Position numbers and translations under genes: made by a program
Part shown: one piece after another, positions 33,291 to 40,765 of the stretch
How positions within the stretch are numbered: the first letter of the stretch is position 1
Layout: each line of letters begins with the position of its first letter
Notes under the pieces: model-generated
Told to the model about the DNA's origin: nothing
What the model saw: only the letters and a program-made list of their open reading frames with translations
Databases searched by the model: none
From: JBGSMF01 sp964651475
Lineage (GTDB): Bacteria; Chloroflexota; Anaerolineae; Fen-1058
Assembly: GCA_964651475.1 (NCBI GenBank)
Contig: CAZYXV010000009.1
Location: forward strand, 88,075 to 152,074
Direction of reading: 5' to 3'
Length of the DNA stretch: 64,000 nt

Positions 33291-34331
33291 GTGAACTATA
33301 ATCCCTATTACGATCAACAAGATTTCCAACAACACAAATATCAGGACCAATCAACGCTCCACTTGTTGGATTGGGGGCTCCAGCGCCTGCGCCAGAGGCG
33401 TTCGTCAAATCGCCCCGATCATTTGCGAGAGTCTTTGCGCCGGCTTTTGCTTGGCAATCTTGAAACCGACCTGGCTGAGTTGAGGCTTGAGCTGAGCGTT
33501 TGCCACACGTTTTCTAATGGTTCGTGTGAATGTTTTGAGCTGGCGCTTGACATTGGCAGTCTTGTCAACACTCGGGCGACCCTTCTGTTCCCGCACGATC
33601 GTCGCCCCCAATCACCTGTGTTTATTTGTTTGCATGGACACCAGCTTGAAGGCCGGCAGTGGACCAAGACGGCAGGCCCCGCAGCGGCATTGAGCCAGGC
33701 TGGATACGCCTGCCTGTGCCCTGACTTGCTCGGCCTGGGAGAATCTCGTGGCGTCACAGAGAACATCACTCGTGGGAATATCGCCTATGATTTATTGGTT
33801 CATGACGCTCTGATGCTGGGCTGGAACTTGAATGGACTGCGCTTGTGGACCTTGGAGCGGTGGATGCAAGAGCTCGGATCCCATGACCTGTTCAGCCAAC
33901 GGCTAAATGGCTTGGCTTGCGCGGGATTTTCATTGGGAGGCGAGTTGGCTCTTTACCTGAGCGCGCTGCACACCGAGATTGCGCCGGTGTACATTTCAGA
34001 TTACGCTTGTGATTGGCAAGCTTCTTATTGGTCCAAGCTTCATTGCAGGTGTGCCTATGTACCCGGCCTGATGCGCATGGCCGAGCTTGTGGATATCTAC
34101 CGGCTTATCGTTCCTCGCCCATTGGCTCTTGAAGTAAGCCGTTACGACCACAGTTTCCCCTGGCAAGCGACACAACAACTCTTGAAGCAAGTTAGCGCTT
34201 GTTACGGCGACTTTAAAGGGCCGCGCTTTCATCCGGTTGTGAAAGAGAGCGAGCACGTTTTCAACTGCGCTCCACAAACATTGGCGTTTCTTGAAACAGC
34301 GATTGATGAAATGATTGATGGAAAAGGCTAG
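33291..34331 (+). CDS. Alpha/beta-hydrolase-fold protein
   Basis: A 346-residue protein. The central fold has the oxyanion-region motif CLHGHQLEG (HGH at 115-117), the nucleophile elbow GFSLGG with Ser214, and a likely catalytic histidine in the final SEHVFNC segment. The first 60 residues are polar and without clear fold. The nearest look is dienelactone-hydrolase or acyl-esterase-like. In this operon it could remove or move an acyl group from the product. The GTG start comes four bases after the radical SAM stop. Confidence 0.8.
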   Translation: MNYNPYYDQQDFQQHKYQDQSTLHLLDWGLQRLRQRRSSNRPDHLRESLRRLLLGNLETDLAELRLELSVCHTFSNGSCECFELALDIGSLVNTRATLLFPHDRRPQSPVFICLHGHQLEGRQWTKTAGPAAALSQAGYACLCPDLLGLGESRGVTENITRGNIAYDLLVHDALMLGWNLNGLRLWTLERWMQELGSHDLFSQRLNGLACAGFSLGGELALYLSALHTEIAPVYISDYACDWQASYWSKLHCRCAYVPGLMRMAELVDIYRLIVPRPLALEVSRYDHSFPWQATQQLLKQVSACYGDFKGPRFHPVVKESEHVFNCAPQTLAFLETAIDEMIDGKG

Positions 34332-35139
34332 AAAAATCCCGCGGTTCGTAGGTGAAGGCTACAGTTTTGATCCTGTGGCGCCTCAGTATGGCAGCCGGCC
34401 CGATTATCCCGAATCTTTTTATAGGGAATTATGCGGCAGGGTGAGGCATCTTGAAAATGGGTGGGTCGTAGATCTCGGTTGCGGAGATGCGCGCCTGGCA
34501 GAACACATTGCCGCCCGGGATTCTAAAGTGTTCGCGCTCGACCAGTCCGCGCAGATGCTGGCAGCGGCAACACGACGCCTAGAATCGGCTCGTTTCAGAG
34601 TGCACCTCGTGCGGGGAGAGGCCGAGAACCTTCCAATCCCACGCAATGCCGCAGATGTGGTTATTATCGGGCAGGCGTTCCATTGGATGAGAAAGCACAG
34701 GGTCGCTCGGGAGGTGACCAGAGTTTTGAAGCCGCGTGGCCTGTGGATTGTTTTCTGGGTCCAGCCGCAGATGCCCTTGCCGCTCTCTGCTCAAATTGCC
34801 GATGACCTGATTGCTCAAGTTGTGCCAAATTATGATCCGACAATGGCTCGGCAGTTAGATGCAAAGAGCCAAATTCCTGCCGGTTATGGATTCCAGGTGC
34901 AAACCTGGCAAACCGAGTTCACTCACACCTATGGGCTTGACGACTATACCGCTATGACGGCGAGCAAGTCGTACGTGGCGGCCTCGTTGAGCGACGAGGA
35001 CCTGATCCGGTTCAAGGCCAGATTGCTCCAACGTTTGCAGCAGAGTGGCCTGGGACCTGGCCTGGCAGAGCGATATCTTTTGACGGCTTGTTTTGCCGGG
35101 CGTGGAGGAGGCAGAATTGGAAAGAGCGAGGCGTCTTAA
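34318..35139 (+). CDS. Class I SAM-dependent methyltransferase
   Basis: A 273-residue protein with the Methyltransf_11 layout. VVDLGCGDARLAEHI is motif I, the acidic FALDQSAQML lies at the end of strand 2, and VVIIGQAFHWM and VLKPRGLWIVFWV are the later strands. The protein resembles small-molecule O- or N-methyltransferases with a trans-aconitate/UbiE-like core. The ATG at 34318 lies 14 bases inside the hydrolase gene. Its end is overlapped by the sulfotransferase. Confidence 0.88.
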   Translation: MEKARKIPRFVGEGYSFDPVAPQYGSRPDYPESFYRELCGRVRHLENGWVVDLGCGDARLAEHIAARDSKVFALDQSAQMLAAATRRLESARFRVHLVRGEAENLPIPRNAADVVIIGQAFHWMRKHRVAREVTRVLKPRGLWIVFWVQPQMPLPLSAQIADDLIAQVVPNYDPTMARQLDAKSQIPAGYGFQVQTWQTEFTHTYGLDDYTAMTASKSYVAASLSDEDLIRFKARLLQRLQQSGLGPGLAERYLLTACFAGRGGGRIGKSEAS

Positions 35140-35938
35140 TCTGCTGATTTGCGGGGCCATGCGTTCCGGCACGACTTCCCTCAAAGAGTATTTGAGTGAA
35201 CACCCGGAAATCGAGTTTGTGGATGGCAAAGACATTATCGTTGGCGATCAATTTCGAGGCTATTATCCCTTTGCAAGCCCAAGCCTGGCCCAATCCCAAC
35301 TAGGAGACGACGCCCAAATTTACGAGAGCATTTGCGCCAAGTTGGCCGGGAGGGCCGCCTATATCGCGGACAAGAGGGCCTATTTCATGTTTTTCCCCCA
35401 CATTCCCCTTAATCTACGCGAGCAGCTACCGCAGATCAAGCTCATATTCATTCTTAGAAACCCGGTAGAGATTGTGTATTCTGCGTTCTGGTATGGGGAA
35501 CGAAATCCAGAGAATCCGGTAACTTTTGAGGAATACCTGGCTGCCTCTATGGCTAAAATCAACCAGGCTGCCAGCAGTTTTAGACGCAACGAGTGGCTAG
35601 ATCTTTTTCGCCCCGGTTCCGAACTGCCCATTTTGGTAGAGCGCGGGATTTATCACCCTCAAATCATGCGATTCTTTCGCTTGTTTAAAAAAGATCAGAT
35701 CCTTGTGCTGCGATTCGATCACTTAGTCCAAGACCCGGCAGTGGTGATGCGCCAAATCCTCAGTTTTTTGGACCTTCCTCAAGGTTTTAAATTCAGCGGC
35801 CTGGGGAAACAGCATAATGCTTCCCCTCCCCGCCCGCCTTTGGATGCGCAGATCAAGACCCACCTGCAAGAGATTTACGCCGAATCGAACCGCAAGCTGC
35901 TTTCTTTCTTGGGGTGGCCGCCTTCACTCTGGGATTAG
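35117..35938 (+). CDS. Sulfotransferase
   Basis: A 273-residue sulfotransferase that would move sulfate from PAPS to a hydroxyl or amine. The 5'-phosphosulfate loop is ICGAMRSGTTSL near 11-22 and the 3'-phosphate region is FILRNPVEIVYSAFW. The last strand, VLRFDHLVQDPAVVMRQILSFL, is typical. The start is probably TTG at 35117 because GGAGGAGG lies just upstream; a TTG at 35093 would add eight residues. It overlaps the methyltransferase gene by 23 bases. Its stop is only seven bases from the stop of the converging gene on the other strand. Confidence 0.87.
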   Translation: MERARRLNLLICGAMRSGTTSLKEYLSEHPEIEFVDGKDIIVGDQFRGYYPFASPSLAQSQLGDDAQIYESICAKLAGRAAYIADKRAYFMFFPHIPLNLREQLPQIKLIFILRNPVEIVYSAFWYGERNPENPVTFEEYLAASMAKINQAASSFRRNEWLDLFRPGSELPILVERGIYHPQIMRFFRLFKKDQILVLRFDHLVQDPAVVMRQILSFLDLPQGFKFSGLGKQHNASPPRPPLDAQIKTHLQEIYAESNRKLLSFLGWPPSLWD

Positions 35939-35945
35939 GCTGATT

Positions 35946-37079
35946 TTAACCAAGGTACGCATCAATGGAGTGAGCGATGACGGAGGGTGAAACCTGGCCC
36001 ATGACCCTGGCAAACTTGGCCTGGCGCTGACGTTGCATGGGTGAGAAAGGTTCAGTAATGATCTTGGTCAGGATTTGAGAGGCTTTTTGCTGGGCTTCAA
36101 GATCGCTGGTGAAGGTATTGAGTGTGGATTGTATCGTGCGCAGCGCGGCCGACACCTCTTCGCCATAACCGATCTGGTAGCCGGGATACAAGTCTTTCCA
36201 ATGCAGGGCGTAATCGGATAAACCGCTTTGACCGTAATAATCTAGCATGAGGGTCTGGCTGTAATTCTGGGGCGGCAGAAAGCGCACTGGCGCGTTCAGT
36301 AAAAATGCTTCATACGTGGCAGTGAGTCCCGGCGACGACAAAAGTAGTTCGGCAGACCCGAGTTGCGCTACAAAGGTTTCGTGCGATAAGTGAGCAAATT
36401 GTATGCGGCCTGCCTTCTCAGGAAACTGTCGTTCGAGGTTTGCCATACCGCTGACATTGCCGGTAAAGAGTATGCTCTCAAAGCGAGATCTGTCTAATAG
36501 AGGCAGTAGCAGGCGGGTAAGTGTGTGAGCGTATATAAACTCTTGGCCTTCTTTCAAGGAGCTGGACTCTAGCCCTCCAAAATTTATGATCAGCCTGGAA
36601 CCCTCTTGGCCTCGACTCGGCCTGGATTCCGGCAGGTCAACAATTGGGCCAACGATTTGTGGATTCCTCATATTGGCCCGCCACTCACTTAGTTTATCCT
36701 TGACCCCGGAAAAGTTCTGAATGAAATAGATATCTGCCCTTGCTGTCCACGGGTTGAGCCGGCTCCACATCCAGAACAAAATGTCAATGTAGAAATGGGG
36801 AATGGGTATTTGCCGGACGACAAGTTCCAGCCTGGGCTCTGAGACGTTGACGATACCGTTAGCCCTGAGAAGCTCCTGTTCGATCTGGTCTTGGTCACTG
36901 GCATCCTTCCAGGTCAACACCCTATCGAATGGGAAATGTGCCGCGAATTCTTGAGCGAGGCCTCGGCCCACGAAGACAAGCTCGTATCCCAGCCTTTTGA
37001 GCGGCTTGGCTACGGCCAGCAGCGTGGATACCGGCCCGTATCCGAATGCGGATGCCACGCATACAAGTCTTTTTGCCAT
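35946..37079 (-). CDS. GT-B-type glycosyltransferase, divergent
   Basis: A 377-residue protein with a Gly-containing N-terminal strand-loop (CVASAFGYGPVSTLLAVAK), a UDP-GT/MurG-like two-domain layout, and LLLSSPGLTATYEAFLLNAPVRFLPP, which resembles the nucleotide-binding motif of GT1/GT28 enzymes. The sugar donor is unknown. It is the last gene of the minus-strand operon of the island and lies 18 bases after the B12-type radical SAM gene. The N-terminal half resembles the same part of the GT/radical SAM fusion at 40762-43038. Confidence 0.7.
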   Translation of the reverse strand: MAKRLVCVASAFGYGPVSTLLAVAKPLKRLGYELVFVGRGLAQEFAAHFPFDRVLTWKDASDQDQIEQELLRANGIVNVSEPRLELVVRQIPIPHFYIDILFWMWSRLNPWTARADIYFIQNFSGVKDKLSEWRANMRNPQIVGPIVDLPESRPSRGQEGSRLIINFGGLESSSLKEGQEFIYAHTLTRLLLPLLDRSRFESILFTGNVSGMANLERQFPEKAGRIQFAHLSHETFVAQLGSAELLLSSPGLTATYEAFLLNAPVRFLPPQNYSQTLMLDYYGQSGLSDYALHWKDLYPGYQIGYGEEVSAALRTIQSTLNTFTSDLEAQQKASQILTKIITEPFSPMQRQRQAKFARVMGQVSPSVIAHSIDAYLG

Positions 37080-37097
37080 TTGAAAATCGTCCCTTGT

Positions 37098-38648
37098 TCA
37101 TTCGATCCACTGCAGTATTTCCGCCGACCAGCTTGAGATCAAACCTTGAATGGACTCGTCTGTTTGATCCAAGCCGGTGCTCGCTGTGTCCAATGCCTTG
37201 CGAAAATCAGCTTCCATCAGAGAAATGATTTTATCCGCCTGACGGTCGGATAGTGGCTGGCCGCGCGCGCTTCGCTCCAACAAGCTGGGTAAAAGCGAAA
37301 GAAACAATCCCCGCACCAGGGCATAAACTGTATTGATTTGTTCTGACGAAAAATCATAGGTTGTGCGCCAGATATCTCCAAAGACCGATTGCTCGGCCTG
37401 CATGCGCCGGTAGAGGAGTGTGCCTGGCAGCACCCGCAGGCGTTGGCTAAATTTACTGACGTCGTACTGTTTCAGGCGCACGTAGAAATCAAGAGATTGC
37501 CGCAGGTCTTCCAGGGTGGAAATCGGGTCAAAAAAGATATACCCGACAACCAGGCTGATCCCAAGCTCTTGGATGATCTTGAGCGCCTCGGCCTGTTGTG
37601 AAACAGTAGCGCCTTTTTGGTAATAGTCCAGAATCTTTTGTGAGCCCGACTCGAAGCCGATGAATAAACCGCACAATCCGCTGTCTTTGAGCAGTTTCAG
37701 CAAGTCATGATTCACGTCAACCGAGCGGATATTAATCATATAACGCACCTTGAGCTTGCGATGGAGAATCTCCTCGCCGATCTGGTAGGCGCGTTCCAGA
37801 CCATGGTCGCCGTATCCGAGGAAATTCTCATCCACAAATGTTATACACTGCGGCGCGTAATCTTTTGAAATATGAGCCAGTTCTTCGACCACGTTTTCCG
37901 CCGAGCGCGCTCGCCAGGGGCCGCCGGGCAGGGCCTGGTTGGCCGTGGTAAAGACATTGGGATAACAAAACGTGCAGCGGTTGTACCCGCAGCCGCGCGA
38001 CGAGACCAGGCCCATGGCCAGCCCGGCTCGTTGGGAATAGGGCCAGTTACGCCGATTGGGGAATGGAATCCGGTCAATATCTTGGATAAGCTCGCGAGGC
38101 AGGTTGACGTGCAACTCGCCCTGGGCGCGATATGTGAGGCCGGGAACTTGGGCCAAGTCGCCGCCGCGTTCCAAAGTGTTTGCCACGTCTACGATCAGCC
38201 CTTCTCCTTCACCTCTGCCCACACTGTCGAGGACAGGGAATTTGCGAATGATTTCTGTGTGATTCAGAGAGCAAAAATCCTGTCCGACGATAAAATGTCC
38301 CTCCCATCCAGCCTGTCGCAGTGTATGCGCAATGTTGATATTCTCCAGAAACACGTCTTGACTTCCCGTAAAGCCAACCAGCCCAAAAGCTTTATGTGTT
38401 CGGCGCAAAGTGTTGACGACCTGCTGCCAATCTTGATATTGCAGTAAACACGCGTCTAGCAAAGTAACCTGGTGGCCGGCCCGTTCCAGGCTGGCGGTCA
38501 GATACTCCAATCCCATGTGCTCTCCCACAACCGTCTCCTGGCTGTAATGCTTGAGCAAGTTGCTTTTAAAGAACTGGAGAAAAGAGTATTTCTTTCCCAG
38601 ATCAGGCAGTCCCAGCGTGGCGGGTGGGCAAATCAATAGCACATCCAT
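37098..38648 (-). CDS. B12-binding-domain radical SAM protein
   Basis: A 516-residue protein. Residues 1-165 form a cobalamin-binding-like Rossmann domain (starts MDVLLICPPATLG; GHQVTLLDACLLQ near 58-70). The radical SAM domain has its cluster motif in GCGYNRCTFCYP with Cys220, Cys225 and Cys228. This is CX4CX2C rather than the common CX3CX2C, a spacing also known in some families. The downstream VDENFLGYGD and LFIGFESGSQ segments are typical of this subclass. A DxHxxG cobalamin motif was not seen. Members methylate unactivated carbons or rearrange rings. It sits 18 bases before the terminal glycosyltransferase gene. Confidence 0.85.
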   Translation of the reverse strand: MDVLLICPPATLGLPDLGKKYSFLQFFKSNLLKHYSQETVVGEHMGLEYLTASLERAGHQVTLLDACLLQYQDWQQVVNTLRRTHKAFGLVGFTGSQDVFLENINIAHTLRQAGWEGHFIVGQDFCSLNHTEIIRKFPVLDSVGRGEGEGLIVDVANTLERGGDLAQVPGLTYRAQGELHVNLPRELIQDIDRIPFPNRRNWPYSQRAGLAMGLVSSRGCGYNRCTFCYPNVFTTANQALPGGPWRARSAENVVEELAHISKDYAPQCITFVDENFLGYGDHGLERAYQIGEEILHRKLKVRYMINIRSVDVNHDLLKLLKDSGLCGLFIGFESGSQKILDYYQKGATVSQQAEALKIIQELGISLVVGYIFFDPISTLEDLRQSLDFYVRLKQYDVSKFSQRLRVLPGTLLYRRMQAEQSVFGDIWRTTYDFSSEQINTVYALVRGLFLSLLPSLLERSARGQPLSDRQADKIISLMEADFRKALDTASTGLDQTDESIQGLISSWSAEILQWIE

Positions 38649-38661
38649 GGCATTGTCTTTC

Positions 38662-39702
38662 TCATGCAGGCAACAGGTAGCCTGGCATGCGGTTGCAGCG
38701 TGAGCAGGGATGGATGGCCCTGGTTTCCCGCTCCGATAGCCAGCGCCTCACTTGCTTTATCTTGTCCCCGTTCCACAGTTCAAGGACATTTAGCGGCTGT
38801 CCGGGTTCATTCAGTTCAAGCCGCAAATGCGGGTCGTAACAGCAAATCCCAATCTGGCCAGTGCAGCTCAAGAGCACATTCTCCCACGGCAGGGTGCAGT
38901 CGGCTGGCGTCCACTGGTTTTTTTCCGTTGACTGGACGTTATCCAGCCCCAGGAGCCGCAGATAGCCGGTAACAGACTCTACTGCGGGCCGTTCTTCATC
39001 GCCGGGCATTGAAAGGTAAGGACGCTTGAACTTGACTCGCTCAACTCCTATGTCTTTGGCCCATTGCTCAAGATGGGGAATCTCGCCGAGCGACTCTTCC
39101 CGAATGAGAAATTGTCCTTCAATCACCGGGTAGCGCAGGCCAAGATGTTCTTTGCGCTGCCGCAAGTGCTCGACACCGTGTACGGCGGTTTCAAATTGCT
39201 CTTGAGAAGCGTAACGGTGGTAGCTGTTGGCAGTGGCGCCGTCGAGGGCGACATTGATCAGGGTTAGTTGGGAATCCAAAAGCGCATCAACGTATTTTAC
39301 GAGCATAGTCCCGTTGGTGTTCATCACCGTAGATGCGCCATACTTTGTGGCCAGGGCAATCATCCGGTGAGTCTCTGGATTGCACAATGGCTCGCCAAAA
39401 CCGCTGATGAAGACATTGCACAAAGTTTCGCCGAGTTGAGCAAGCACCTTTTCATACTCTGGATAGAAAAGATTTCCAGACCGCTTGATGCGCCCTCGTC
39501 CCCGAGGACACCCTGGGCAATGCAGGTTGCAATCCCCTGACGGCTCCAGGTTCAACTCGATGGGGAGGCCGGCGCAGGTTTCGTCTCGCTTCTTAAAAGA
39601 TAGTTCAACGGCATTGTAATTCCGCAATTTCCTTTCGAATTGTTCTTTCGTGCACAGCGGTTGGGTTAGAGATTCGATATCTTTTAGGGTAAAGCTAAGC
39701 AT
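38662..39702 (-). CDS. Radical SAM/SPASM-type enzyme
   Basis: A 346-residue protein. The cluster motif is CNLHCPGC with Cys58, Cys62 and Cys65, followed by SGFGEPL as the GGE-like motif. The C-terminal part has cysteines in DCTLPWENVLLSCTGQIGICCYDPH and CSRCNRM, fitting an auxiliary 4Fe-4S (SPASM) domain. Similar proteins act as dehydrogenases on sugars and cyclitols or as peptide cyclases. It is 13 bases upstream of the B12-type gene. A 130-base gap separates it from the radical SAM gene before it. Confidence 0.85.
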   Translation of the reverse strand: MLSFTLKDIESLTQPLCTKEQFERKLRNYNAVELSFKKRDETCAGLPIELNLEPSGDCNLHCPGCPRGRGRIKRSGNLFYPEYEKVLAQLGETLCNVFISGFGEPLCNPETHRMIALATKYGASTVMNTNGTMLVKYVDALLDSQLTLINVALDGATANSYHRYASQEQFETAVHGVEHLRQRKEHLGLRYPVIEGQFLIREESLGEIPHLEQWAKDIGVERVKFKRPYLSMPGDEERPAVESVTGYLRLLGLDNVQSTEKNQWTPADCTLPWENVLLSCTGQIGICCYDPHLRLELNEPGQPLNVLELWNGDKIKQVRRWLSERETRAIHPCSRCNRMPGYLLPA

Positions 39703-39836
39703 ATTTTTCTTCCTGGAACAAGTGGGTTGGACCTAACCGTAGCTGAAACCTGGCTGTGAGCGATTGGATGCTTTTCTATAGAGGCTATCGCCCTGGTTTT
39801 TAAAATTGCACGTTCGGCTTTCAATGAGGATGTCAT
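39684..39836 (-). CDS. Possible 50-residue small protein in the island
   Basis: A small open frame begins with an ATG overlapping the stop of the radical SAM gene (ATGA at 39836-39833), fills the 130-base gap and ends 19 bases inside the next gene. The predicted peptide starts MTSSLKAERAILKTRAIAS, is rich in Lys, Arg, Ser and Ala, has one Cys near the end, and has no membrane helix. The overlap is what a coupled gene would show, but the ribosome site is weak and I know no homologue. It could be a peptide substrate, a small subunit or a chance frame. Confidence 0.25.
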   Translation of the reverse strand: MTSSLKAERAILKTRAIASIEKHPIAHSQVSATVRSNPLVPGRKICLALP

Positions 39837-40765
39837 ATTCTTTCAACCATGGGCGGGCAGCCTTGATGGACGACGACGCCCGGCATGTGCTTGAAAAGCC
39901 CCATCGCGACGGCAGGGCAGCAATTCTCCCCGAGCCGCGCAACGCAGGCCAAAGCTTTGTCCCAATCTATCTTTTCCATCTCCGCACAAACAGACTGTGT
40001 GTCAGTGATGTGTCCAATTTCAAAATCAAGGCTGCGGAAAAGAGGGCATGGGTAGATGCGGCCATCGTGTGTGAGGAAAAGTGAGCCTCTCTGGAGGATT
40101 TCGCACGAAAATGCCAGCTGTTCCAAATTCTGCACTATCACCGGTATATGCTGTAAATCCCCTAGCATCCGAATTGACTGGATTAGGTTTTCGCCTTCTT
40201 CCCGGCTGATGAGCTGCGAGACCAGATCGGCGGCGCGCCCGATGGGAAGTGCCAGGCTAAATTTAATCTCGCTCGCGCCGGCCTCGTGCAATTCCTCGAC
40301 CAGGCCAGGTGCATCATCCACCGCCCCAGCCAGAATCACCACATTCGCGCGCAGCCGGGTTTGCGTGCCTTTTAACAAAGTGAGCGCGCGGAGGGCTTTT
40401 TTGTACGAGCCAGGGACCAGGGTGGTCTGATCGTGAAATTTTTCGGGGCCATAAAAAGTTATGGTTACCCGGCGGACATTTGCCAAAAGCTCAACGATTT
40501 CGTCGTCCACGCTGCAGCCATTGCTACACACATTGACTTGAATGTTCAACTGTTTGGCGAGGCGAATCAAGTCGCGCACGTCGCGCCGGGCAAAGGGTTC
40601 CCCGCCGCTAAAATCAACCTGGGGTGTTTCCTGTTTGGCCAGCCAGCCCAAGACTTGCTCGAGAATTTCAGTAGACAAGCCATATTCGCCGGCCGGGCCA
40701 GAATTGTTCAAGCAACTTTTGCATTCCAAGATGCATTTGTTGGTAAAGGCCATACACAACATCAT
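39833..40765 (-). CDS. Radical SAM enzyme
   Basis: A 310-residue protein with the cluster motif CILECKSC (Cys11, Cys15, Cys18) right at the N-terminus and FSGGEPFARRDV as the GGE motif. The C-terminal part contains CEILQRG, PCPLF and a final cluster of cysteines (CVARLGENCCP, HQGCPP), fitting an auxiliary cluster. The start overlaps the stop of the GT/radical SAM fusion by four bases (ATGA), so the two are made together and may work as a pair. Confidence 0.84.
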   Translation of the reverse strand: MMLCMAFTNKCILECKSCLNNSGPAGEYGLSTEILEQVLGWLAKQETPQVDFSGGEPFARRDVRDLIRLAKQLNIQVNVCSNGCSVDDEIVELLANVRRVTITFYGPEKFHDQTTLVPGSYKKALRALTLLKGTQTRLRANVVILAGAVDDAPGLVEELHEAGASEIKFSLALPIGRAADLVSQLISREEGENLIQSIRMLGDLQHIPVIVQNLEQLAFSCEILQRGSLFLTHDGRIYPCPLFRSLDFEIGHITDTQSVCAEMEKIDWDKALACVARLGENCCPAVAMGLFKHMPGVVVHQGCPPMVERI

